Of a stretch of DNA of 64,000 nucleotides, positions 30,050 to 39,935 are shown piece after piece. This DNA is from Salvator merianae (lineage: Eukaryota; Chordata; Lepidosauria; Squamata; Teiidae), in assembly GCA_003586115.2 (NCBI GenBank), contig QVOM02000091.1:2121731-2185730 (forward strand), read 5' to 3'. Position numbers and translations under genes: made by a program. The notes beneath the pieces are model-generated. The model saw nothing but the letters and a program-made list of their open reading frames with translations, was not told the origin of the DNA and searched no databases. Each line of letters begins with the position of its first letter. Position 1 is the stretch's first letter.

Positions 30050-31070
30050 TGGCTCCCCATAAATGTTACATTTATTTCACTTCTTTCAGCAATACGTACT
30101 TTGTAATCTCCAGATCCCAATGTCAATATATCATATTTTTTCTTACTCAGAAAGTCAATCAGGGATTCCCAATTTTTAAGAAAGGACATTCTGGGGCCTG
30201 TTTGCACATAGCAAATCGAATGTTCCAGGTCACTCGCTGCAATGAAGCATTTGCATCTGCAAACAGCGTCAGCTGACTAGAAACTCACCAAAGCCCACCT
30301 GAAACTCACCTGAAGCCTGCCAGCTGTGGTCAAGAAAACTGTAGTCTCAAAGCCGTCTAGGGCCATCGGGGTTCGGGAATGGTGTGTTTGCACCACTTCC
30401 TGATTTGGAGCAGCAATGGGGTAGGGATTGCACAGTTGTGGCTATGCTGTCAGAAGGTTTGAACCCAGCCCTCTCTAGGTTCTAACATTGGGTCGCTGTG
30501 GGGTTTGGAACCTGGTGGGCCAGTTCATACACAGCTCTGCACACAGCTCCTCTGGTTCCAAACCCAGCTCCACCGACCCCGCCTTTGTGCATTGGATGCG
30601 ACGTGACACCAACATGAACAGAGATCAATGGTGGTTGGGGTGAGTGGGCCTTCCGTCTGCTTCTGTCTCTAAGCAAACTACGGAGTTCACTACCTATTCA
30701 CACTTCCTTGCTCGCTGGTTTGCTTGTGTATTGCTCCAGCGCTGAAAGTTTGAATGGCAGCCACTGTACCCGAACCTGACTGGCTCGAACCATGCTAATT
30801 AGAACGTTCTATTGTCGGAAGTGCAAAAATGGCCATTCTTTCTCTAATCAAATATGTCGGTTTGTTCATTTCTGCCGAGTCTATTAATTTCACTTGCCAA
30901 TCTTCCATGGTGGGCAACATGCAAATCTTCCATCCTTGCACATATAACAATTCTCACAGCATTCATTTTATTCTGAAATAATCTCCCATAAGTCTTCTCC
31001 ACTAGTGAATCCATCAGGCCCAGAAGGAAAAGTTCCCATTTCATTTCATTTTTAAAATGCTTTGCATAGT
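30050..31070 (-). mobile_element. L1 LINE ORF2 C-terminal fragment, split by an insertion
   Basis: Minus strand 31044-30844 reads FLLGLMDSLVEKTYGRLFQN then KMNAVRIVICARMEDL and LASEINRLGRNEQTDIF; after the insertion, 30195-30060 reads FLKNWESLIDFLSKKK. Both fit the end of L1 ORF2p (TAARIxxAQxWK...KxxEyAEMxKLT...WKPLIDYL). The split lies between these blocks. Confidence 0.78.
30193..30834 (-). mobile_element. Family B-related element inserted into L1 (B7)
   Basis: GGGGCCTGTTTGCACATAGC to GGAAGTGCAAAAATGGCC. 'taattagaacgttct' next to its right end also occurs at the right end of B6, and CGAATGTTCCAGGTCACTCG at its left end matches the family B subterminus. The flanking L1 shows ATTCT on both sides (30188-30192, 30835-30839). 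Central sequence differs from B1-B5. Confidence 0.65.
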
Positions 31071-31139
31071 ATTAGAGTGCTATAGTAGAAGAGTGATGGG
31101 AGGAGTTCTGAGAGAACGTCCCATCAGTCTCTCATCATG

Positions 31140-32078
31140 GGGCCTTTCTGCACTTTCCACCTTGGAATGTTTGAATCCGAACATTCCAAGTTGGAACAGT
31201 CCATGGGCCTTTTCGCACTAAGGCGGTGGAACGTTCTTGTCAGTTCGCTGGAACGGAGCTTTCGCACTGCCGCGGGCGCACGCCTCACCCGATCCGAACC
31301 ACATCGTACCCGATTCGTACCTGATCCTGGGTAAGGCAAGACAAGTAAACGCTTGTCTTCATTCCAACGTGCGCGATGGAGCGAAAATCGGGCACGGTGC
31401 TTTCGCACTCCTGTCCACGTTTGAAATGGTGGCCGGGCGTGGCTGGCGCGGCTGCGCATGCATGGTCCGAAGCTTTGTACCCCGGTCCGCTGCTTCATAC
31501 CCCGGTCCGCTGCTTCGTGCCTGGGATAGCCCTTTGGGCATGGCAGCCTAGCTGCCATTATGAAGTCGGCTCCGTAACGAGCCCTCTGGTTATGAAGCGG
31601 AGCTCGATGGTACGGAGTGCGGTAGCGAACTAGCGGATGCCATCCGCACTGTTCCCTCTGCTGGTCGGCGTTGGGTCCGTTCCTCTGGCTGGGAGTGCAA
31701 ATGGCAGCCAGCGTTCTCCAACCCCTCCGGTCCGAAGCCAACTACTGGGAATGTACTACGGAGCTCAGTGCGAAAAGGCCCCATGTGTTATGGTGGCCAA
31801 CTGCACTGCCAGGGCTGGAACAGCCTGAAAATGGCCTTCCAGCATTTGCAATGCAAATGCCTGGCTTCCCGCCATGACAGCAGCTGGTGCAAATGCTACA
31901 TACTGGGGGCAGTCCAGGTGCTCCCAGTACAGCTGTGGACAACCATTCTGTGATCCACAGCTAGTAGCAATTGGGAGTGTTTGCAGACACTTCCAATTGC
32001 TCAGGCCTCCACGAAATGTGGATGCACTTTCCTAGTGAGCATGCAGTTGCTCACTAGCAACCAAGTGCGAACAGGCCC
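31140..32078 (+). mobile_element. Family A MITE (A8), TSD ATG, carrying a nested family B element
   Basis: GGGCCTTTCTGCACTTTCCA with the palindrome GAATGTTTGAATCCGAACATTC, interrupted after AGTCCAT, and resuming with CATGTGTTATGGTGGCCAAC. It ends CAAGTGCGAACAGGCCC. ATG flanks both ends (31137-31139, 32079-32081). Without the insertion it is about 360 bp. Confidence 0.88.
31205..31781 (+). mobile_element. Family B CpG-rich MITE (B2) nested in A8, TSD CAT
   Basis: GGGCCTTTTCGCACTAAGGC to CAGTGCGAAAAGGCCC, 577 bp, with CAT on both sides (31202-31204, 31782-31784). Contains the family hairpin AAGACAAG / CTTGTCTT (31338-31359), the 'gcgcgatggagcgaaaatcgg' block and CCCTCTGCTGG. CpG-rich. A 205-codon minus-strand ORF crosses both elements and is not conserved in other copies. 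Confidence 0.92.
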
Positions 32079-32081
32079 ATG

Positions 32082-32755
32082 GTGACTGGGCTCCTGTTAC
32101 AGTGCTTCCCATTTGTCAGAGCACAGGAAAATGGCTGACTTCTGCAGCCATTTCCTATGCTCTGTGAAAAGTCCAGTGGAAACATTGTTCTCTGGCTTCA
32201 GTGTTCACATCACTGGGAGCAGCAGTAGTGTAGATGGTATGCCACCTGTAAAGCAACAGATAGTGAGATGGGCAAAGATTGCCATGGGAGCAATTTTTGT
32301 TTACTGACTTGCTTCCACCAACCTGTGGAAGCTTCCCCAGAATCATAAGGCTGGTTTGAATTTTTGGCAAGTTGTGTAGTGTTGCACTATGTGCAACTTC
32401 AGATTGCAGCTTTGCCTATTTGGAAAAGCAACATGGGTCTGTCATGGCCTGCTGCCTTCTGGAAACTGCAAGAGTACATGAGCGAAGAAGCATACGAGGG
32501 CACTGTAGAGCTTATGTGCAGTTTGCACAAGCTGCCACTGAAAATGTGGACTGCAGGACATTCTATGCTGACTTCATGGTATTTGCACCAAGACAAACAC
32601 AATGCAAACAAGCTTACAGGATCATAGAGTTCAAGGGGGCCATATACACCCTTGTGCCCAATCCTCTAACTAAGAGTAAAGATAATCTGTGATTCAAGAG
32701 GCCACAGCAGAGTTTAGAGTTTTATTTTAACCAGGCCTCATCTCGGCACATTCCC
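32082..32755. other. Degenerate repeat and unassigned sequence
   Basis: 32090-32345 shares words with 7650-7870. No coding feature is recognised. The whole stretch is repeated identically at 34515-35188. Confidence 0.4.
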
Positions 32756-32756
32756 N
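32756..32756. other. Assembly gap (single N)
   Basis: The only ambiguous base in the window. It lies between two identical 2,290-bp blocks. Some scaffolders write a single n where two contigs are expected to overlap but were not merged. Confidence 0.95.
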
Positions 32757-32897
32757 TGCGCAGTCGCTGGCCCCGCCCACGCGCGTGCGCAGTCGCTGGC
32801 CCCGCCCACGCGCGTGCGCAGTCGCTGGCCCCGCCCCTAGCCCCGGGCGTCAAAATGGCGAGTAGCCCCGGGTGGCAAAGCGGCTCGCTACGCCACT
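32757..32897. mobile_element. Right part of a hAT element with 29-bp tandem repeats
   Basis: Nearly three copies of a 29-bp unit (TGCGCAGTCGCTGGCCCCG then CCCACGCGCG, 32757-32838), followed by 'ctagccccgggcgtc' and the terminus GCTCGCTACGCCACTG, which is a hAT-type right end like that at 21457. The left end is missing at the N. Directly after it, CAGCCCTC would be the 8-bp target copy. Confidence 0.65.
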
Positions 32898-32898
32898 G

Positions 32899-35188
32899 CA
32901 GCCCTCTCTAGGTTCTAACATTGGGTCGCTGTGGGGTTTGGAACCTGGTGGGCCAGTTCATACACAGCTCTGCACACAGCTCCTCTGGTTCCAAACCCAG
33001 CTCCACCGACCCCGCCTTTGTGCATTGGATGCGACGTGACACCAACATGAACAGAGATCAATGGTGGTTGGGGTGAGTGGGCCTTCCGTCTGCTTCTGTC
33101 TCTAAGCAAACTACGGAGTTCACTACCTATTCACACTTCCTTGCTCGCTGGTTTGCTTGTGTATTGCTCCAGCGCTGAAAGTTTGAATGGCAGCCACTGT
33201 ACCCGAACCTGACTGGCTCGAACCATGCTAATTAGAACGTTCTATTGTCGGAAGTGCAAAAATGGCCATTCTTTCTCTAATCAAATATGTCGGTTTGTTC
33301 ATTTCTGCCGAGTCTATTAATTTCACTTGCCAATCTTCCATGGTGGGCAACATGCAAATCTTCCATCCTTGCACATATAACAATTCTCACAGCATTCATT
33401 TTATTCTGAAATAATCTCCCATAAGTCTTCTCCACTAGTGAATCCATCAGGCCCAGAAGGAAAAGTTCCCATTTCATTTCATTTTTAAAATGCTTTGCAT
33501 AGTATTAGAGTGCTATAGTAGAAGAGTGATGGGAGGAGTTCTGAGAGAACGTCCCATCAGTCTCTCATCATGGGGCCTTTCTGCACTTTCCACCTTGGAA
33601 TGTTTGAATCCGAACATTCCAAGTTGGAACAGTCCATGGGCCTTTTCGCACTAAGGCGGTGGAACGTTCTTGTCAGTTCGCTGGAACGGAGCTTTCGCAC
33701 TGCCGCGGGCGCACGCCTCACCCGATCCGAACCACATCGTACCCGATTCGTACCTGATCCTGGGTAAGGCAAGACAAGTAAACGCTTGTCTTCATTCCAA
33801 CGTGCGCGATGGAGCGAAAATCGGGCACGGTGCTTTCGCACTCCTGTCCACGTTTGAAATGGTGGCCGGGCGTGGCTGGCGCGGCTGCGCATGCATGGTC
33901 CGAAGCTTTGTACCCCGGTCCGCTGCTTCATACCCCGGTCCGCTGCTTCGTGCCTGGGATAGCCCTTTGGGCATGGCAGCCTAGCTGCCATTATGAAGTC
34001 GGCTCCGTAACGAGCCCTCTGGTTATGAAGCGGAGCTCGATGGTACGGAGTGCGGTAGCGAACTAGCGGATGCCATCCGCACTGTTCCCTCTGCTGGTCG
34101 GCGTTGGGTCCGTTCCTCTGGCTGGGAGTGCAAATGGCAGCCAGCGTTCTCCAACCCCTCCGGTCCGAAGCCAACTACTGGGAATGTACTACGGAGCTCA
34201 GTGCGAAAAGGCCCCATGTGTTATGGTGGCCAACTGCACTGCCAGGGCTGGAACAGCCTGAAAATGGCCTTCCAGCATTTGCAATGCAAATGCCTGGCTT
34301 CCCGCCATGACAGCAGCTGGTGCAAATGCTACATACTGGGGGCAGTCCAGGTGCTCCCAGTACAGCTGTGGACAACCATTCTGTGATCCACAGCTAGTAG
34401 CAATTGGGAGTGTTTGCAGACACTTCCAATTGCTCAGGCCTCCACGAAATGTGGATGCACTTTCCTAGTGAGCATGCAGTTGCTCACTAGCAACCAAGTG
34501 CGAACAGGCCCATGGTGACTGGGCTCCTGTTACAGTGCTTCCCATTTGTCAGAGCACAGGAAAATGGCTGACTTCTGCAGCCATTTCCTATGCTCTGTGA
34601 AAAGTCCAGTGGAAACATTGTTCTCTGGCTTCAGTGTTCACATCACTGGGAGCAGCAGTAGTGTAGATGGTATGCCACCTGTAAAGCAACAGATAGTGAG
34701 ATGGGCAAAGATTGCCATGGGAGCAATTTTTGTTTACTGACTTGCTTCCACCAACCTGTGGAAGCTTCCCCAGAATCATAAGGCTGGTTTGAATTTTTGG
34801 CAAGTTGTGTAGTGTTGCACTATGTGCAACTTCAGATTGCAGCTTTGCCTATTTGGAAAAGCAACATGGGTCTGTCATGGCCTGCTGCCTTCTGGAAACT
34901 GCAAGAGTACATGAGCGAAGAAGCATACGAGGGCACTGTAGAGCTTATGTGCAGTTTGCACAAGCTGCCACTGAAAATGTGGACTGCAGGACATTCTATG
35001 CTGACTTCATGGTATTTGCACCAAGACAAACACAATGCAAACAAGCTTACAGGATCATAGAGTTCAAGGGGGCCATATACACCCTTGTGCCCAATCCTCT
35101 AACTAAGAGTAAAGATAATCTGTGATTCAAGAGGCCACAGCAGAGTTTAGAGTTTTATTTTAACCAGGCCTCATCTCGGCACATTCCC
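32899..35188. repeat. Identical second copy of 30466-32755
   Basis: Every position corresponds to the first copy at an offset of 2,433 bases, with no difference that I noticed. It contains second copies of part of B7 (32899-33267), the L1 ORF2 piece (33277-33477), A8 (33573-34511) and B2 (33638-34214). I read this as a false duplication, not a biological one. Confidence 0.9.
33573..34511 (+). mobile_element. Second representation of A8 with nested B2
   Basis: Same element as 31140-32078, with the nested family B at 33638-34214 and the same CAT and ATG duplications. Confidence 0.88.
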
Positions 35189-35510
35189 TTCCCCTGCGCA
35201 CATTTTTTATACAATGTGCAGAGATATGCTACGTGAAGACTTTTGAGAAGACCAAAGGGCAGATATGCATCTGGTAGCAATATATAGCATTTTTATGAGC
35301 TGGCACTGCTGGTGTGGCAGCTGTCTTTATTAGAAGCATGTGTTTTGTGATTTTAATGTTGGCACACATAACGAGCATGCAATTCTGAAGTGGTTTCTAA
35401 GGCCTAACAATTTTCAGCATTTTTGAAGCTCTTCAGGGCAACTGTCAAAACTCTTCTCACATTAAATATCATCAGGCGAAGCTTACTTTCAGCCTCTGTG
35501 GCCAAACCGA
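35189..35510. other. No recognisable feature
   Basis: Continues the unique sequence beyond the duplicated block. No repeat recognised. Confidence 0.35.
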
Positions 35511-36499
35511 GGGCCTTTTTGCACTTGTCTTTGCAATAGTTCCAGAGGGATCATGGGAACATGTTGCTCATCCAGCGACCTGCTGCAGCTGTCCCCAAGG
35601 CATCCCAACCCATTCCTGAACCTTACCTGCCATGGACAGCTTAAAGCTGCCAGCAGGCTGTCCTGTGGCATCAGGAACAACTTGGGAGTAGGACGAACAG
35701 GATGCTTCTAGCTGTTGCTTCCCAATCTCATTAACCCTGACCTTGTGCCCTGCCATACGTGACATCCCATCACCCAATCGTGGCTTGGGATGGGCAGGGC
35801 ATTTGATGGGCCTTTTCGCACTTAGCGAGTGGAACGTTCTTGTCCGTTCACTGGAACGGAGCTTTTGCACTGCCGCGGGCGCGCGCCTCACCCAATCCGA
35901 ACCACATCGTACCCGAACTGAACCCGATGCTGGGTAAGGCTAGACAAGTAAAAGCTTGTCTTCATTCCGACCTGCACGATGGAGCGAAGATCGGGCACGG
36001 TGCTTTCGCACTCCTGTCCGGGTTTGCAATGGCGGCCGGGCGCGGCTGGCGCGGCTGCGCATGCGTGGTCCAGTGCTTCACACCCCGGTGCGAAGTTTTC
36101 ACACCCTGGTACGAAGCTTCACGCCCCGGTTCAAAGCTTCACGCCCCGGTACGAAGTTCGTGCCCGGGTAGCCCTTTGGGCATGGCAGCCTAGCTGCCGT
36201 TACGAAGCGGAGCACGATGGTACAGAGTGCGGTACAGAACTAGCGGTTGCCATTCGCACTGTTCCCTCTGCTGGTCGGCTTCAGATCCGTTCCTCTGGCT
36301 GGGAGTGCGAATGGCAGCCAGCGTTCTCCAATCCCTCCGGTCCAAAGCCAATTACTGGGAACGGACTACGGAGCTCAGTGCGAAAAGGCCCGATGTCTGC
36401 ACACCAGGCCTGGAATGTCCCAGGCAGCTGGCCATTCACATGCCTGCTGCTGCTGGACAGGAATTAGAACATTCCTGCACCCAGTGTGTAAATGGCCCC
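35511..36499 (+). mobile_element. Family I element (I2) with nested family B
   Basis: Starts GGGCCTTTTTGCACTTGTC and ends CAGTGTGTAAATGGCCC. The parts either side of the insertion line up with the uninterrupted I1 at 12332-12710 ('gggcagggcatttgat' then 'gtctgcacaccaggcctggaatg'). Confidence 0.72.
35808..36391 (+). mobile_element. Family B CpG-rich MITE (B3), TSD GAT
   Basis: GGGCCTTTTCGCACTTAGCG to CAGTGCGAAAAGGCCC, 584 bp, flanked by GAT (35805-35807, 36392-36394). Contains 'gctagacaagtaaaagcttgtct', GCACGATGGAGCGAAGATCG and a short local tandem built on 'cttcacgccccggt(t/a)c(a/g)aag' at 36080-36150. Confidence 0.92.
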
Positions 36500-37309
36500 A
36501 GTTGTTTCAGACATGAATTGGCCTGGGATGGTCTTCGGCCCAATATTTAAACAATAGTTTCCTCACCCTAAGCTCAGAAACATTAGCAGCTTCTGTATAG
36601 TCCTTTGGGACTGTGCCAACTGCCTTCATAGACTATAGCATCAGCACACCAGAGTGGTTCCTGAGAAGCTGTGCCCGGCACTGGTTGCATGACCGCAGCA
36701 CTAAAGTGCTCCTGAGCACAAAAAGCATGCGTGGGGATGTTCCTTGTCATTCCTGGGTTATGGTCTGATCCAGCCACTGCCGTGCAGACAGGCACAGGGA
36801 GCTTGGTGCCATTTTGCCAGGCTCCAGAAATGGCCCACTTCCCCCTGGCCTGCAACTTTGAATTGTTTTGTACTATGTGTTTTAATAAATATACTTTATT
36901 TTTAAACTTTGCACATTATACTTCAACATATTACTTCCAAGATGTTGATTTTTTCACTTTTTCTTTTTTTGCAAATGAACTTGTAAAATATTTGTATTGA
37001 GCTCATTGTCACTTCTGTGCAGAATTATAAGTACATTACTTTTGCCACTAAGTTCCTTTTCTATGTGGCACAGTTGAGAAGAAGAAGGAGAAGAAGAGGG
37101 AATAGGAGGAGGAGGAGGAGGAGGAGGATGAAAATAAAACCTAACTGTAACCCCTGGCTTGCAACCTTGGAAGAACTCTCATTCCTGACCACCAAAGGTA
37201 GGCTGGGACAGGCAGCCATTTTGCAGATAGTTGCTGGCATGCCCCTCAGAGTGTCCACTTTCCCCTGGCCTGTAATTTTGGAGAAATTCTCATTCCTGAT
37301 CACCAAAGG
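36500..37309. other. AT-rich and purine-rich stretch
   Basis: 36840-37010 is very AT-rich with an AATAAA. 37075-37129 is a purine tract of GAA and GGA units. No coding feature. Confidence 0.5.
37075..37129. repeat. (GAA/GGA)n purine tract
   Basis: GAAGAAGAAGGAGAAGAAGA followed by seven or so GGA units. Confidence 0.85.
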
Positions 37310-37436
37310 CAAGAGCATAAGAATGTTGGATCGGGTCACAACCCATCTAGTCCAGCATCCTGCCTGTCTCACACAGTGGCCCATCAATTGCTTCTGGGCT
37401 TCTCAAGCAGAAGACAAAGGCAAAACCTTCAAATAG
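37310..37436 (-). mobile_element. CR1-type LINE 3' end fragment (antisense)
   Basis: 'gcataagaatgttggatcgg', CCATCTAGTCCAGCATCCTG, 'cacacagtggcccatcaattgcttctgggcttctcaagcag'. Same segment as the start of 17108-17640. Confidence 0.82.
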
Positions 37437-38069
37437 GCCAGGACAGGCAGCCATCTTCTGGACAACTGCCACCACACCTCTTGGAGTGTCTCCCATTCCT
37501 GACGCAAAAACCACACAGTCTAGGCCAGGGAATGAACTTCATATTGTGTACCAGAGCATGTGATGTGGAAGCAGCCATTTAACTCTTTGCTTCTCTTGCC
37601 ACAGGTAGGCATCTGGTTGAAGGTGCCCTGACTGATGTGACTGGAGCGTCTTTCTGCCAATGTCCAGAGTGTGTTGATGAGTGGCAACACCTCTACATAG
37701 ATGGCAACCTTGGCCTCTGTGTGCAGGTGCAGCAGCCCTTCAGTGGTCTTGGCCTGCACTGACAGAATGTTACAAGATGACTAATGTGGTCAGGGTGTGA
37801 GGGAGTACCTTCAGAGTCATTCCTCATGCCCTGAGCTTCAGTCACACTCCCATGCTCCAGAGGCACAGGCCCTCTTCCCAGATGCTTTGGTGTGGGAAGT
37901 TGTGGATATTCCACACAGCATGGGCTAGACATAGTGCTCCTCAGATGGGTGGTGCACTCCTCACTGAGTGCCTCGTACTACTGCAGATGGCTCAAACAGT
38001 TCTACAGGGTGCCTGGTAAGTGACATGGAGATGTGACCTGACTCTATTTATTAATGTCTATAATACTTA
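37437..38069. other. No recognisable feature
   Basis: No repeat or coding assignment. ORFs here lack recognisable domains. Confidence 0.35.
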
Positions 38070-39547
38070 GGGAGTGTTCCAACGCAGCATTTAATCAGTT
38101 TACAGTCTGTCTTCAGTTCTCACTGGTCCAACATGATTTTGCCTTTCCGTAGTTTTTCTGAACCAAATTGACAAAATCAGGACTACTTTGCATTAGGATT
38201 AAATGAGTTCTCAGCCCGTTCCAGATCATTAGTCCATTTTACTTTGTGATGTGAGGACATGCAAGTAGACTATTTGGGAGGGGACTGTATTTTGGGGGGA
38301 TATGCAGAGGGAGGGATCCCCATTTCCTGCCGCCTAGGAAATGTACTCAGGAGGGTGAGAAAGTCACAATTGCAGAGAAGAGAGTCTCTGGCATATATTT
38401 CCTGGTTTCCTGGTTTCTGCTGCGTTGCCCCGTTTTGTGCCTTCAAATTGTTTGATTTTTTTTTTTTTTTACTGTTTTAATTTTTTAATAAAAGAGAACA
38501 CACAGTGGAAGCTGTCCTTCATTTGCCTTGGGCAACACCCTATTTTGCAGTTGGCTGGGCACCACAGTCTACTCTCAAAATACATGCCTCCTTCTTTCTC
38601 TCCAGTCCCTGCATGGAGAAGGACACAATGTTTCCTCCCTTTTCCTTTGGCAATGCACAAGGTAAACAATGTTTCCTTTCATTAAAAGAAGACTTTTATA
38701 CAAAACTGACACTGTGCTTCAGTGGCTCTAGGGCAAACAGCACAGTACAACCTATCAGTCTTCTTTGAGAATTCCAGGGAGTAGAGGTGCATGCTGGTTG
38801 GTTTATGCCTCAACTGCACCTGTTTGGCAGTGAAGTCCTCTCATCCCAACAATGACCCACGTCACCATCAACTTTGCCATCCCCACCGCACAACTTCCTT
38901 GTGAGACACATACCACGATGTATGTGTCAGGGAGAGGTGAGGTGAAGTCCATTTGCTGACTATTAACTTCACTATCATGATTAGTGATTTCCCTACACAT
39001 TCCTCCCTTTTCACTGAGCTCTACCCCCCCTTGCACACTGCTTTGAAATAGCCCAATTGTGCAAAAATGCAATTACAAAGGAGAAGAAATTGAGATCTGC
39101 CTTTCAAGAAGCTTTATTGTGTGGTAGATGTGGAACTGAAGTTGTGCTTGGGTGGATACAGATTGGAGGGAGAGAAGGAACAAATGGTGAATGACCAATA
39201 ACGCCAAGGGAATCCATGTTCTGATACGGCAGCAGGGAAATATGGAGGGTGGAGTTTGACTATACCCACCCTTTTGATGTCAAGGTTCAAATATTGGGAC
39301 TGCATCCAATCACTGACCATAAATGGAGGGGAATTTGGTAAGGGGTGAAGAGAGAAAGGTACAGTTTCCTCACGCCAAGCGCAGGAAAAATATGGAGTAA
39401 GAACAAGCAAGTCTGAATTGAGTCCGTTTTATAATACAAATGCGGATATGACCAGAACATGTACTCATTCCTCATTCCCCCATAATACAATTTATCCCTA
39501 TGATGACTGACTGTGATAAATATCTCTTTATCCAGTGTGCATTGTAC
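38070..39547 (-). mobile_element. Family F non-autonomous DNA element (F1)
   Basis: The left end GGGAGTGTTCCAACGCAGCA, then TTTAATCAGTTTACAG, mirrors the right end of F2. 39110-39420 is the reverse complement of 44400-44640 (shared, on the minus strand, 'cagtgattggatgcagtccc', 'gcgcttggcgtgaggaaac', 'cggactcaattcagacttgc'). The right terminus at about 39530-39547 is eroded. There is a T run at about 38457-38472 but nothing like the 385-T tract of F2. Confidence 0.7.
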
Positions 39548-39842
39548 TATTCTCTGTTGAAGAGTTGTTCCCATGTACCAGCAAAAGCAGCAGTCCTTTC
39601 GTAAGAACACATGTGGCAGCAAGCCCCAATGACTTCAGAAGAACTTTCTTGTGTGAAGTAGTGGAAATATTTTTTAAAAAGGAAGAAAGAAAGCAACTGT
39701 TCAATCCCAAACACAATCGGAGTATCTTACAAAATACCAGCGTTAAGTCCATCCCTGCCCTCAGGTTTATAATAAAAAACATACAAAACACAAAAGAAGA
39801 AAAGGAGAAATCATTTCTTGTAATCACCTACTGACATGGCCA

Positions 39843-39935
39843 GATTTATTTAGTAATTATTTGCGTCTGTGTATCACTTTTCACCCTGAGGTCTCAGAGC
39901 AGTTTACATAACAAGCTATAGATATTGCATGTAAA
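39843..39935 (-). mobile_element. LINE 3' tail, antisense
   Basis: 'tttatttagtaattatttgcg' and 'tgaggtctcagagcagtttacataac', the antisense form of a '(g/a)ctcacagcagc' LINE tail. Short and eroded. Confidence 0.4.

Noticed and set aside
31124..31741. 205-codon minus-strand ORF (repeated at 33557-34174)
   Set aside because: It crosses the A8/B2 junction, is not conserved in other family B copies and has no domain. GC-rich elements have few stops by chance.
30466..35188. Genuine recent tandem duplication
   Set aside because: Identity without any difference, a single N at the boundary and a transposon end at the join fit an unmerged contig overlap better. Not fully excluded without read data.
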